Of a stretch of 64,000 bases of DNA, positions 1-10,171 are shown piece by piece; the stretch's first letter is position 1; each line of letters begins with the position of its first letter. The translations under genes and the position numbers were made by a program. A model generated the notes under the pieces. That model saw only the letters and a list, made by a program, of their open reading frames with translations. It was not told the DNA's origin and searched no databases. Origin of the DNA: Yamadazyma tenuis (Eukaryota > Ascomycota > Pichiomycetes > Serinales > Debaryomycetaceae); contig NC_089461.1 in NCBI RefSeq assembly GCF_029203305.1, forward strand, positions 310,001-374,000, written 5' to 3'.

Positions 1-151
1 GCCTCTATTTCAACCGCCGCTGACCCTATACACACACGCCAGCCATTGTACGTGCTGGATTGGGGACAAATCGGTCGTATTATCTGGCATCGGATGCCAT
101 ATCTCACCTTACGGTGGGTTCCCTGTGTGAAGCCACCTGGATTTTGTCAGG

Positions 152-158
152 TATAAAA
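152..158 (+). promoter_or_regulatory. TATA box of the first wall-protein gene
   Basis: A TATAAAA element lies 59 bp before the ATG at 217, a normal distance for a yeast TATA-containing promoter. This type of promoter fits a regulated, strongly expressed cell-wall gene. Confidence 0.6.
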
Positions 159-216
159 GGCCAGCTCAATCCGAGTTCAAATATTGTTACTGTTTGTATT
201 TTGAAGTTCTGTTAAT

Positions 217-1473
217 ATGAAAGGATCGTTGTTGTCGTTGTCGTTGTTGACGATACTTGCACCCGTGTTAGGAGATTCCGTAGTGGATGACAGTCCCACC
301 AGTGCTGGATCCCATAGCTCCACCATTCCTGGTTTCTTTAAGCTCAGCTGTCAGTCAGGAGAGCCATCATGTACCCTTGCTGCAGTGGCACCCTCTCAGT
401 TTGTGTACAGTAACAATACCGCACCTGTCACTACAAGTTCCGCACCTGTCACTACTACCCCAGTGCCTGTTACTACCAGTACCGTACCTGTCACCACCAG
501 TAACGAGTCCAAAGCTCCAGAAACCATCACTCTGATAGAGACCGTTACTGCCACCGACGTATATGAAGTGGTGGAAACGGTGTGCAACCATGACGGTGAG
601 TGTTATGTGACAACCTTCTATGACTTGTTCACCACATATACCACCACCATTGATGGGGTGGAGACCGTCATCACCTCAGCCATCCCTTACACCGGTACCT
701 TGGCCGCTGATACCACCACCACCGAATCCCAGATTCTCACCGAGGGCGGCGACGGAGTTGCTACTGAAACCGACATCAGCACCACTGTGGTGACCATCAC
801 CTCATGCTCGGAGGACAAGTGTGACACAACTGTGGCCACCACTGGCTTGACCACCGTCACCGAAAATGAGACTGTCTATACCACCTACTGTCCTTTGTCC
901 AGTGAAGATGCTGCTGCGACTGCGGGAGAAGTGGCTGCAAATTCGGAGGCTGCGAACACCGACGCTGACGCTGACGCTGGAGAAGATGTCACCCAAACCG
1001 TAATTGCCACCACCGTGGTGACTATCACCTCGTGCTCCGACGACAAGTGCGAGACCGCCGAGGTTACCACTGGTTTGACTACCGTCACCGAAAATGAAAC
1101 CATCTACACCACTTACTGCCCATTGTCTGGCGAGGCAGCGGCAGCAGTTGCTGAGCAAATCAAGACTCCTGAAAGCGAGGCAGAAGCCGTTGCTGAGGAA
1201 ACAAAAGCTCCTGAAAGCGAGGCAGCAGAAGTTGCCGAGGAGACAAAGACCCCCGAAAGCGATGTCACTATCACATCCACCAAAGACAAGACTATTAATG
1301 TGATGGCCAGCAATATCCTCACCCAATCCCCTGCGGCCGCCACCACCGTTTCTCAACTGGCTTCGGTGGCAGCCACTTCTGTACCTCCTATTAACACCTA
1401 CGAAGGTTCTGGTACCGTTCTTAAGACCGGTTTTGTGGTCATCGCTTTATCTTTCGTGCTTGCCTTGATATAG
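217..1473 (+). CDS. GPI-anchored cell-wall protein with TTVVTITSC modules
   Basis: Predicted 418-residue wall mannoprotein. It has an N-terminal signal peptide (about residues 1-19, leucine and serine rich, ending near VLGD) and a C-terminal hydrophobic tail after a small-residue GPI site (near EGSG). Between them are Thr/Ser-rich repeats. Four short PVTTS-type repeats lie near residues 69-95. Two modules of about 45 residues (about 185-227 and 259-302) run from TTVVTITSC through a second Cys to YTTYCPL. Three TPESEA-type acidic repeats lie near 316-350. The TTVVTITSC/YTTYCPL module is the one seen in Pga59/Pga62-type and flocculin-like fungal wall proteins and would be heavily O-mannosylated. 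A smaller gene with the same module lies at 10172-10702. Adhesive or structural role is inference; ATG and TATA placement support this start. Confidence 0.85.
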   Translation: MKGSLLSLSLLTILAPVLGDSVVDDSPTSAGSHSSTIPGFFKLSCQSGEPSCTLAAVAPSQFVYSNNTAPVTTSSAPVTTTPVPVTTSTVPVTTSNESKAPETITLIETVTATDVYEVVETVCNHDGECYVTTFYDLFTTYTTTIDGVETVITSAIPYTGTLAADTTTTESQILTEGGDGVATETDISTTVVTITSCSEDKCDTTVATTGLTTVTENETVYTTYCPLSSEDAAATAGEVAANSEAANTDADADAGEDVTQTVIATTVVTITSCSDDKCETAEVTTGLTTVTENETIYTTYCPLSGEAAAAVAEQIKTPESEAEAVAEETKAPESEAAEVAEETKTPESDVTITSTKDKTINVMASNILTQSPAAATTVSQLASVAATSVPPINTYEGSGTVLKTGFVVIALSFVLALI

Positions 1474-2241
1474 GCCAGTCAGCTTGGCTATTTTCTTTCG
1501 TCCGTAACGTTTCTCACGATTTTGTATATTATTCTGTCTTTTAAAATAAAAGGGTTCCATATAAAAGATGTTTAAAACATCATTCTCTTTGCCTCTAAGC
1601 TCCTGACTAGGCGACTTTGACCAATAAGTGGTATTAGTTATTTTGTCCAGATCGTTTTACCTCGAAAAATAATCGTTTTCGCCGGAGGGCCAAAACGACG
1701 GAGGTTGTTGGATGGGGGACCGAAAAACCCCAATATCTCATACTCGCAGCAACACCCATCCCCGAAACCACCACCAACCCAGGGAAACTGGGGTCGGAAA
1801 TCACACCTGGCACAACCCCTGGGAGGTTGTTATGATCGTGCTCGGAGTTGGCAGTAGGGGGTAGGGCTAGCTTGGCATATGAAGGGTGTACAAAGCTCTC
1901 TTACTGGGAAATAACTCAAGCCTCCACTCTGACCGGAATCATCGAGGTATACGAGGATTGTGTCAGGTCCTGCAGGAGACGTAGAACCTTGCAATCGTCA
2001 GTGGAAGGATCCTAAGCGCCCAAACACTGGTAGCCGCTGGCGTAGGAGGTACACGAGAGAAAAGACGGTGCGACATTAGCCGTGTCTGCTGTAGACATCG
2101 TGACAGTGCGACATTAATCGGTTGTCCTTTGGATATTGCGACAACCGGGACAGCGCGACATTAGTCATCGTTCGCGACATATACCGACACTCGCCCACTC
2201 AACTCTTCGCGACATTCGCACTTTCTTCTCTCACCACACCA
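1474..2241. other. Intergenic region before CFT1 with a GCGACA cluster
   Basis: No convincing gene in these 768 bp. The left part is the 3' flank of the wall-protein gene, with AT-rich sequence near 1540-1580. The right part holds six copies of GCGACA between 2070 and 2214, four of them extended to GCGACATT, directly upstream of the CFT1 start. The reading frame stays open back to 2122, but no ATG lies in it before 2242. Confidence 0.6.
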
Positions 2242-5200
2242 ATGGAGGCATACAACGAGTTCATCGAACCCACCCGCGTGTCCCACTGCGTGGGCGCTCA
2301 CTTCATCTCTCCGTCCCGAAAGCATGTGATCGTCGCCAAAACCTCCGTTTTGCAGGTCTTCGAGGTCCTCCGCGTCAAAAAATCCTTTCGTCTCAACTTG
2401 GTCGACCAGTACAAGCTCTTTGGTACCATCACCAGTATTAAACCCATTCGTACCATTGAAAATCCCAAACTCGACTACTTACTTGTGGCCACCCAGCTCG
2501 CCAAAATCTCCTTGGTTAGATGGGACCATGCCAGTCACTCCATCCGTACGGTGTCTTTACATTACTACGAAAACGTTATTCAAACATCGACGTTTGACAA
2601 GTTGAATAGCGCCGAGTTAATTGTTGAGCCTAAAAACGCCTGTCTTTGTGTACGGTACAAGAACTTGTTGACGTTCTTGCCGTTTACTCGCTTGAAAACA
2701 GAAGAAGATGAGTACGCTGATGAAGAAGATGGTGCGGTCACAAACAGCTACGACGGCATCTACGATTCGTCTTTTTTAATTAATGGTCAGAACTTGGACT
2801 CGCGGATCGGGACCATCGTCGACGCAGATTTCCTTCACAACTACCGCCAGCCGACGGTGGCGCTTTTGTCGCTGAAAGACCAGGTTTGGGCAGGGAATTT
2901 ATTTTTTAAAAAAGACAATATCAGTTATATCGTCTTGTCGTTAGACCTCAACACCAAGAAGTCGACCACCGTCTTAAAAATCGACGATTTGCCGTACGAC
3001 ATTGACCGGTTGATCTCTTTGCCCAGTCCGTTGAACGGTAGTTTACTTGTGGGGGCCAATCAACTCATTCACATCGACAATGGGGGCATCACCAGGAAAA
3101 TCTCCGTCAACCCGTTCACAGACTTGACCACCAAGAACAGCAAAAACTATATTAACTACTCGCACATGAACTTGCGGTTGGAGAACTGCTCGGTGGTGCC
3201 GTTGCCCAATGAAAACAAAGTGTTGGTGATTTTACTGACTGGAGAATTCTACATGCTCACGTTTGAAATTGACGGGAAAACCATCAAGCGGCTCACATTT
3301 GAGGTGGTGGAAACTAGCCGGTATAATGGCATAAACGTGACTTTTCCTGGCCAATTCGCTGCCTTGGACAATAACTTGTTGTTTGTCGGCAATAAGAACG
3401 GTAACAGTCCGTTGATCCAGTACAAATATGAAGGAGCGAAAGAAAAGGCCGTGAAGGAGGACGCTAAAGATGAAGAAGACAATGACGGAGATGAGGAGTT
3501 GTACGAAGATGATGAAGAGAAGGTGAAGAGCTTCTCGAAGGAAAAGCTTGATTTCACCCTTTGTGACGAGTTGATCAACCATGGGCCAATCTCAGCATTC
3601 ACATTTGGATTCTACTCTAACGAAAAGTTCAAGTCCAACTTAATAAACCCCAACTACCAAGAAGTGTCGATATTCTCCAACTCCGGATCTCACAAGCAAA
3701 GTCACCTTAACATCTTCACTCCCAGTATCCAACCTACCATCAAATCGTCGTTGACGTTTTCCACAATCAACAAGTTGTGGATTTCGAATAACTTTTTGAT
3801 CACCTCCGACGATAAGAATCGCAAATCGGAAATCTTTCAGGTGAATAACAATTTTGCTAGAGTGAAGTCCAAGGATTTCATCAATAAAAACTTGACTATA
3901 GCCATCCACGAGTTGAATAATGGAAAGTTTATTTTGCAGGTGACTCCCAAAAAGATCTTGCTTTACGACAATAAGTTCAAGAAAAAGATGGCGTTAAACA
4001 AAGTTTTGGATAAGGAAAAGGAAGAGGAAGTATTCAACAGTTATTGTACGGATGAGATCTTGATGCTTTTCTTGACCAATGGTGATGTTAAGATCATAGC
4101 CATCAACACTTATAACGAAACTTTCACTGAAATCTCGATTCCTAAAATTTTGTCGGATACCATCATCACCACTGGGTACGTCACCAACTCCAATATCTTG
4201 AATGCTGTCAGCAAAGATGTCAACTTGTTGATCAAAAATAAAAAGAGAAAGTTTTCCAATTTGGCTGGCGACAGTATATCCAAAGAATCGGAAGAGAGCT
4301 TGGGCCCCAAACAAAAAGTGTTCATTTTGGTTACTGGTGATAATAGAATCGTTTTATTCAACAGGTCACACAATGAAAGATGCTATCAGCTTAATGATAT
4401 CGACAAGTTCACAGACCATTTGCATTTGGGATTTTTTGAGAACAAAGACTCTTATCCTGATCCGTTCATCAAACAGGTGATGTTTAACGAGATTGGTAAC
4501 GAAATATCCAAGTCTCAATACTTAACGGTCTTGACCATTGGTGGTGAAGTGATTCTCTACAAGTTGTTCTTTGATGGAGAAAACTTCCGGTTTTTGAAAG
4601 AGGAAAATTTGCTTATAACAGGAGCACCTCATAGCTCGTTCAATGTCACCACCAAAGTGGAAAGACAACTTTTCCATATTGAGAATTTGAGTGGACTAAC
4701 TGGTATATTCGTCAGTGGAGACGTTCCATACTATATTGTGAAGACCAACCACTCAATTCCTCGAATCTTCAAGTTCGCCAGAATTCCAATCATGTCGTTT
4801 GGGAAATTTGCCAATAATCAGTTGATATTTTTGGACGATAAGAAGAACACTCGTATTTGTGAGATCCCCAGCGAGTTCAACTATGAAAATAACTGGCCAG
4901 CCCGACAAATCAATATCGGAGAAACCATTAAGGATGTTGCTTATCATGAAACTTCTAACACCTTTGTGATATCCACCTATAAGGAAATCCCTTACAATTG
5001 TTTGGACGAAGAAAACGTGCCGATTGTAGGAATAATGGAAGACAAGCCAAGTGCTTTATCATACAAAGGGTCCATCAAATTGGTATCTCCAATTTCCTGG
5101 ACTGTCATTGATGAGTTTGAACTTGACGATAATGAGGTTGGTACCAAAGTCAGTTCGATGGTTTTAGATGTTGGATCGTCCACCCGAAGGTTCAAGTCCA

Positions 5201-6144
5201 AAAGAGAGTTTGTGGTGATTGGTACGGGGAAGCTTCGAATGGAGGATTTGGCAGCCAACGGGTCTTTCAAGGTGCTTGAAATCATCGATGTTATTCCCGA
5301 GCCGGGACATCCAGAGACCAACCATAAATTCAAGGAATTCTACAAGGAGGAGACTAAAGGAGCCGTGACGGCTGTGAGTGATGTCAGTGGACGGTTTCTT
5401 GTTTCTCAAGGCCAAAAGATCATTGTGAGAGACTTACAAGATGATGGGGTTGTTCCGGTTGCCTTTTTAGACTGCTCAGTGTATGTGAGTGAGAGTAAGA
5501 GTTACGGGAACTTTGTACTTTTGGGAGATACCTTGAAGTCCGTGTGGCTTGCTGGATTTGATGCTGAGCCGTACCGAATGATTATGTTAGGAAAAGACTT
5601 GAAGCTGATAGATGTCAATTGTGCCGATTTTATCGTCAAGGACGAAGAGTTGTACATTATTGTGGGGGACAACAACAACATCTTGCATCTTCTTAAGTAT
5701 GATCCAGAAGACCCCAATTCGTCCAACGGACAGCGACTTGTGGAAAAAGCAGCCTTCAACCTCAATGCCAAGGTGACGCAATTAAAGCAGTTGCCCAACT
5801 TAATGGACAATTCGACCCTGTGTATTGGGTCCACCATCGAAGGGTCTTTTTTCACGGTGTTCCCCATCAACGAATCATCCTACAGAAGAATGTACATTCT
5901 TCAGCAGCAGTTGACGGATAAAGCTTATCACCACTGTGGGTTGAATCCTCGGTTGAATCGGTTTGGAGGCTTGAAGCTCACGGCTAACGAAAGTAACAAT
6001 AAGCCTATTTTGGACTACGATGTGATCAAGTTGTATGCCAAGTTGAACGAAGATAGAAGGAGAAATATTGGGGCCAAGGTTTCGCGGGAGGGTCTGGAGA
6101 TCTGGCGGGATATGCTTGAGTTTGAAGCAGGAGTGAAGATGTAA
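2242..6144 (+). CDS. CFT1: mRNA cleavage and polyadenylation factor Cft1 (CPSF160 homologue)
   Basis: Predicted 1300-residue beta-propeller protein, close to the usual Cft1 length of about 1350. Cft1/CPSF160 is the large scaffold of the nuclear cleavage and polyadenylation factor, which binds pre-mRNA near the poly(A) site and couples 3'-end formation to RNA polymerase II. The N-terminus (MEAYNEFIEPTRVSHCVG) matches the expected family start, and the C-terminal third has the CPSF-A propeller pattern. Acidic loops interrupt the propellers (for example EEDNDGDEELYEDDEE around residues 410-425), as in other yeast Cft1 proteins. I chose ATG 2242 because the upstream open frame has no ATG and family similarity begins there. 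GPI11 follows 170 bp downstream on the same strand. Confidence 0.93.
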   Translation: MEAYNEFIEPTRVSHCVGAHFISPSRKHVIVAKTSVLQVFEVLRVKKSFRLNLVDQYKLFGTITSIKPIRTIENPKLDYLLVATQLAKISLVRWDHASHSIRTVSLHYYENVIQTSTFDKLNSAELIVEPKNACLCVRYKNLLTFLPFTRLKTEEDEYADEEDGAVTNSYDGIYDSSFLINGQNLDSRIGTIVDADFLHNYRQPTVALLSLKDQVWAGNLFFKKDNISYIVLSLDLNTKKSTTVLKIDDLPYDIDRLISLPSPLNGSLLVGANQLIHIDNGGITRKISVNPFTDLTTKNSKNYINYSHMNLRLENCSVVPLPNENKVLVILLTGEFYMLTFEIDGKTIKRLTFEVVETSRYNGINVTFPGQFAALDNNLLFVGNKNGNSPLIQYKYEGAKEKAVKEDAKDEEDNDGDEELYEDDEEKVKSFSKEKLDFTLCDELINHGPISAFTFGFYSNEKFKSNLINPNYQEVSIFSNSGSHKQSHLNIFTPSIQPTIKSSLTFSTINKLWISNNFLITSDDKNRKSEIFQVNNNFARVKSKDFINKNLTIAIHELNNGKFILQVTPKKILLYDNKFKKKMALNKVLDKEKEEEVFNSYCTDEILMLFLTNGDVKIIAINTYNETFTEISIPKILSDTIITTGYVTNSNILNAVSKDVNLLIKNKKRKFSNLAGDSISKESEESLGPKQKVFILVTGDNRIVLFNRSHNERCYQLNDIDKFTDHLHLGFFENKDSYPDPFIKQVMFNEIGNEISKSQYLTVLTIGGEVILYKLFFDGENFRFLKEENLLITGAPHSSFNVTTKVERQLFHIENLSGLTGIFVSGDVPYYIVKTNHSIPRIFKFARIPIMSFGKFANNQLIFLDDKKNTRICEIPSEFNYENNWPARQINIGETIKDVAYHETSNTFVISTYKEIPYNCLDEENVPIVGIMEDKPSALSYKGSIKLVSPISWTVIDEFELDDNEVGTKVSSMVLDVGSSTRRFKSKREFVVIGTGKLRMEDLAANGSFKVLEIIDVIPEPGHPETNHKFKEFYKEETKGAVTAVSDVSGRFLVSQGQKIIVRDLQDDGVVPVAFLDCSVYVSESKSYGNFVLLGDTLKSVWLAGFDAEPYRMIMLGKDLKLIDVNCADFIVKDEELYIIVGDNNNILHLLKYDPEDPNSSNGQRLVEKAAFNLNAKVTQLKQLPNLMDNSTLCIGSTIEGSFFTVFPINESSYRRMYILQQQLTDKAYHHCGLNPRLNRFGGLKLTANESNNKPILDYDVIKLYAKLNEDRRRNIGAKVSREGLEIWRDMLEFEAGVKM

Positions 6145-6314
6145 ACAATACCATGAAATCAGCGTAGAGACCAGTAGTACCAATACATAAATCAACGTAT
6201 ATCCAACCGACTGGGGCCATACAATTAACGTAGATCCCACGGACTTGGGCCATAAAGTCAACTAGATACCGCACAAACTCAAAACTCAAACTCAAACCAA
6301 CGCGAAAACCAACT

Positions 6315-7016
6315 ATGCCCAAACAAAAGAGAAAGGTCAAGTTCGATCACGACGACACCGAAGACCAAGAAGCTGTGGTGGTGGCCCGAGTGCCCACCAT
6401 CATCCACAAATGGGCGACAATTCCCTATCATCTCCCACTCATCCTCGTGGGAATGTTCAAATTCGGCCTAACCTCCCACGTCAAACAAACCTTGGTAAAA
6501 GGATACATTTCCCTCATCTGCCTCCAGGCTGTCCACTCCTACATTCTCTACATCAACACGGTTGACTTCCCCGACAGTCTGTCTGGCAAAAAACACAGGA
6601 AAAAGAACAAGGACAATTTGGTGTTGTTGATTGCCAGCTCGCTTGTGCTCCCGGTTCTCATGTCCCCAGCGGTATTGGCAATTCTCGTGCTTTTGGGAGC
6701 ACCGGTCTCGAGCCACGTGATCGAGACCTATCTCCTAGCGGCCCACTTATCGACGGTGGTGGCAACGCCATTGTTGGTGACGTTCAAATTGAACTTTGCC
6801 AACTTTGTGTCGGTGTTCAAAAGTCCGGACTTATTCTGTGTGGTGTGTCACCACCAAACCTTACTGAGCGGGTTGTTGGCGTTGGTGGGGACTTGGATCG
6901 GGGTGCTTCCGATTCCGCTTGACTGGGATCGTCCATGGCAGGCATGGCCGGTAACATTGGTGGTAGGCACCTATATCGGGTTCTTCGGAGGTTCTGTCAT
7001 TAATCTTGCCCTATAA
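6315..7016 (+). CDS. GPI11: GPI biosynthesis protein Gpi11 (PIG-F family)
   Basis: Predicted 233-residue multi-pass ER membrane protein. PIG-F/Gpi11 works with Gpi7 and Gpi13 to add ethanolamine phosphate to mannose residues of the GPI precursor. The diagnostic C-terminal PIG-F motif is present (PIPLDWDRPWQAWPVT) and is followed by a last hydrophobic segment containing GFFGG. Several hydrophobic stretches are visible, for example around residues 40-60, 100-130 and 185-200. The N-terminus is short and basic (MPKQKRKVKF). The gene fits the window's surface theme because it serves GPI-anchored wall proteins such as those at 217 and 10172, though linkage is probably coincidental. Confidence 0.93.
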   Translation: MPKQKRKVKFDHDDTEDQEAVVVARVPTIIHKWATIPYHLPLILVGMFKFGLTSHVKQTLVKGYISLICLQAVHSYILYINTVDFPDSLSGKKHRKKNKDNLVLLIASSLVLPVLMSPAVLAILVLLGAPVSSHVIETYLLAAHLSTVVATPLLVTFKLNFANFVSVFKSPDLFCVVCHHQTLLSGLLALVGTWIGVLPIPLDWDRPWQAWPVTLVVGTYIGFFGGSVINLAL

Positions 7017-7205
7017 GTCAGCAATCATGTAAAAAAATACAACGCATTTTGTAAGCGCATAGAAATAGCCAGGCCGGTGCCAATCTAGAGCGATTGGCTC
7101 GACTAATTGTCCAGGAGCACGCAGCACTATTATTAATTGCTGCGCAGTTCCCCCACTATAAATTGCCCGCCAGTCCCCGATAATTTTTCGGACTTCATTC
7201 TCACC

Positions 7206-7730
7206 ATGTCTTCTGATCCTACTGACTTTAAGTTAAAATACGTGCCAATTGATGGCTCCAACCATGAATTGACCTCTTGTAAACCTCCGGTCGAACTTGA
7301 CTTGGCCAAGGAGTTTGCCAGTGGTAAGACAGTGGTGGTGACAGGAGCTCCTGGTGCTTTTACTCCTACTTGTACTGAGCAACATATTCCTGATTATTTG
7401 AAGCATATCAAGGACTTCAAGGCCAAAGGTGTGGACCGTGTGATTGTTCTCACTGCCAATGATCCGTTTGTGAACGCTGCCTGGGGAAAGGCCCTTGGGT
7501 ACGTTGACGATGAAAACTACTTTGTGTTTGCGTCTGACCCGGAGGCAAAATTCTCCAGCAAATTGGGTGGTGATACCTATGCGGTGGATATGTCGAAGGC
7601 CGGCATGGGAATTAGAACCTCACGGTACACGTCGATCATCAAGGACGGAAGTTTGACGTTCCTCGGGAACGAAGATACCTTAGGGTTCTCTGATATTTCG
7701 GCTGCTTCCACCGTGCTCGAGCGGTTGTAA
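7206..7730 (+). CDS. AHP1: Thiol peroxidase Ahp1 (peroxiredoxin 5 type)
   Basis: Predicted 174-residue cytosolic peroxiredoxin that reduces alkyl hydroperoxides with electrons from thioredoxin. The peroxidatic Cys56 sits in the family motif PGAFTPTCTEQH. The only other Cys is Cys25 (ELTSC), 31 residues before it, the same spacing as the Cys31-Cys62 pair that forms the intersubunit disulfide in S. cerevisiae Ahp1. The third Cys of the budding-yeast protein (Cys120) is absent. ATG 7206 is used because family similarity begins there. An upstream in-frame extension to 7137 would start at a non-ATG codon. A TATAAA-type element lies near 7155. Confidence 0.93.
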   Translation: MSSDPTDFKLKYVPIDGSNHELTSCKPPVELDLAKEFASGKTVVVTGAPGAFTPTCTEQHIPDYLKHIKDFKAKGVDRVIVLTANDPFVNAAWGKALGYVDDENYFVFASDPEAKFSSKLGGDTYAVDMSKAGMGIRTSRYTSIIKDGSLTFLGNEDTLGFSDISAASTVLERL

Positions 7731-7876
7731 ACATGTAATTGTTTGTATTGAATGTATCATTTTGAGTAACAAGCGTTTGTGGATTTTGCATCTGTAATGT
7801 ATCATTTTGAAGTAGTGTAGATTTTGCATCTGTTTTGGCAGCCACAAACCGCACCGACGCGACTTTTTTATTCTTC

Positions 7877-9895
7877 ATGTCTAGGTTCCCAGGAATTCCC
7901 ACTGTGGTGGGTGATACCGACGATGACGCCTCCATCCACTTGAACAGCAAGGTGGGTCCAGCCCGTCCATTACCTCAAATCTCCCCCAAAGAACAGGAAA
8001 TTGCCAACATTTTGAGCAAACCCTCTGCTGCTCCCAGCTCCCAATACAACGAGGTGTTTGAAACTTACTACCGCAATGGCGGGCACGTAGCCCCCGCCCC
8101 CGAGGGCGACGATGTCACCGACCATTCGTCTTCAGGTCTGGACTACGAACCCCAGCTCGATGACTCCACCGATGAAGAACTGGATGAAGATGCCACGGAA
8201 GTCGAAACCCCCCATGAAAAATCTCTACTAGAAGAACCCCAAGACATCTCCATCGCCCCAGAACCGCCGATACGGCAGATTCTGCCGTGGAAACAAGCGT
8301 TTTTGCTGGTGCTTGCCGGGATAACTTTGGCTGTGGTTGTGATTGAAGTGTGCTACATCTCAGTGGTGTACTCTCGGTCGAAGCACACGGGACACACCGT
8401 CGAAAACTACTACGAGGTGAACTCCAAGTTCGAGCAGCTCGGCTCACAAGTGTCACACCTTGCAAGTGAGCACAAAAACCACAAAAAGGCGGTGGAGGAG
8501 TTGGCCAACAACCAAAAACACTTGCAGCAGAGTTACGAGCAGTTGTCTGACAACGTCATGAACCGGTTCCACGGCATGGAGAGCAGGTTTGAGACTCTTG
8601 ACACAAACAAGTCCCAGATTAACGGCGTGATACAAGAAGTACGGGCGTTGAAGGTCCAGTTCGAAAGCGTAAATCTCGTTTCCAATCACACCGAGTTCGA
8701 CCATAGACTCAACCTTTTGACCTCCAAATTGGACAGGTTGGTCGAGCTCAACGACAATATAGAAACTATCAAGGCCGACGTTCTCGCCACGTTATTTCAA
8801 GCCCTCCCCAGCCAGGTCCCTGTCTACACCAAAAACAATAAAATCCACTATATCCCCGAGTTCAACAAGTTCTTGTACAACTTCATCGACAGCTACTTTA
8901 AAGAGCACGGCCCCACCGACTGGAACGCGTTTGTACGAGAAAACAAGGAGTCGTTGGACAAGTACGTCAAAGACCTCTTGAGCCAGAGTGGAGTTGATGG
9001 TATTGACAAAAGCAGGTTGCACCAACTAGTGGCCGAACAGTTGGCCCAGAATAACCAAGTCATCTTCGACAAGTTCAACAACTTGGTCGACAATCTCAAT
9101 GTTGACACAAACTCAACCGTGAGTGTCAAACACGACAAAATCTTGCTCAGCAGCCTCTTGGAGATGTTTTCTGAAGGGTCCGTCAACACCAACTACGCTG
9201 ACTATCGGCTCGGGACCAAGATCTTGGGGTTCTTAACGTCTGTGCCGTCCAACGACAAACCACTTCCACGCAAGCTTCTCCTTGGATGGTACGACTACTT
9301 GGTGCAATCGAGTCCTCTGTACACCTCGCTCAAGTTCAATGCCAATAATTTGTTGGTGGACGGAGGCAGCTCCTGGAGATGCCAAACTGACAAAAACGGC
9401 TTGTGTTCGGTGGGGATCAAGTTGTCCAGTCCCGTGATTATCACCGACGTGGTGGTGGCCACCGACTCCCAAGATTCGTCGCATAAGGCTATTTCAATCT
9501 ACGTCAAACCTAAATCATCAAGTGATTATGAAACCATTGCCCGATATTTGAGCGATTTCAAGATGGGGTTTAAATTACCGCAAATATCCAACAAGTACCT
9601 CAAGAAATTTATTAAGGTAAAAGAAGCCAGCCTTGACAAGCCTATCAACCATATCAAACTCCCCATTAGTCTTGTAAATTTACAAGTACCAGCTCGAGAT
9701 CTTTATGTGGAATTCCAAAGCAACCAAGAAGTCCTCGAGGTTCGTAATATTAAGGTTTACGGAATCAGCCAGTACCGGTCGCAGAAATACAGTCAAAAGA
9801 TGGAGCTTTTAATTGACAACCTCAAACAGGCCCCCGAGCCCGTGAGGATTTATGACGACGTCTCAGTGCTTGGGAGTGACGAGACAATCCTGTAG
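7877..9895 (+). CDS. MPS3: SUN-domain nuclear envelope protein, Mps3-like
   Basis: Predicted 672-residue type II inner-nuclear-membrane protein. An acidic nucleoplasmic N-terminus (residues 1-135) precedes one transmembrane segment (about 141-165). A long heptad-like coiled-coil region follows (about 175-310), then a linker. The C-terminal SUN domain (about 435-650) includes NYADYRLGTKIL and the DGGSSWRC region. SUN proteins bind KASH partners across the nuclear envelope. Yeast Mps3 anchors telomeres and is needed for spindle pole body duplication; S. cerevisiae Mps3 is 682 residues. ATG 7877 is the first ATG in frame. Assignment to MPS3 rather than another SUN protein rests on length, topology and the single-SUN layout. 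Confidence 0.8.
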   Translation: MSRFPGIPTVVGDTDDDASIHLNSKVGPARPLPQISPKEQEIANILSKPSAAPSSQYNEVFETYYRNGGHVAPAPEGDDVTDHSSSGLDYEPQLDDSTDEELDEDATEVETPHEKSLLEEPQDISIAPEPPIRQILPWKQAFLLVLAGITLAVVVIEVCYISVVYSRSKHTGHTVENYYEVNSKFEQLGSQVSHLASEHKNHKKAVEELANNQKHLQQSYEQLSDNVMNRFHGMESRFETLDTNKSQINGVIQEVRALKVQFESVNLVSNHTEFDHRLNLLTSKLDRLVELNDNIETIKADVLATLFQALPSQVPVYTKNNKIHYIPEFNKFLYNFIDSYFKEHGPTDWNAFVRENKESLDKYVKDLLSQSGVDGIDKSRLHQLVAEQLAQNNQVIFDKFNNLVDNLNVDTNSTVSVKHDKILLSSLLEMFSEGSVNTNYADYRLGTKILGFLTSVPSNDKPLPRKLLLGWYDYLVQSSPLYTSLKFNANNLLVDGGSSWRCQTDKNGLCSVGIKLSSPVIITDVVVATDSQDSSHKAISIYVKPKSSSDYETIARYLSDFKMGFKLPQISNKYLKKFIKVKEASLDKPINHIKLPISLVNLQVPARDLYVEFQSNQEVLEVRNIKVYGISQYRSQKYSQKMELLIDNLKQAPEPVRIYDDVSVLGSDETIL

Positions 9896-10171
9896 CCATA
9901 GACGGTGGTAAAATTGATATGTATTAGACGAGTGAATGTAACAGACGATCTTGAACGAGTCGAGTGGGGACGAGTGGTGCGGAGACCTACAGCGGCGCCG
10001 GGCCAGCCCAACAATCGACAAAACCAAATCTCTACTACAAGCGCGACAGCTGATTTTATTTTTTATTGGAATGGATAAACTAAAGTTAAATCAAATAGTG
10101 TGACAGAAATGTAAATTTACCCAGAATAAAGATCACCGTATAAACCTTCCGAAACATAAAAAAGACATTGC

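Noticed and set aside
802..1356. Long minus-strand open frame opposite the wall-protein repeats
   Set aside because: It is antisense to a repetitive Thr/Ser/Ala-coding gene with a signal peptide and GPI tail; its Gly/Ser-rich product reflects the repeats.
2122..2241. N-terminal extension of CFT1
   Set aside because: The extension begins with a non-ATG codon and has no ATG before 2242, where the family N-terminus starts.
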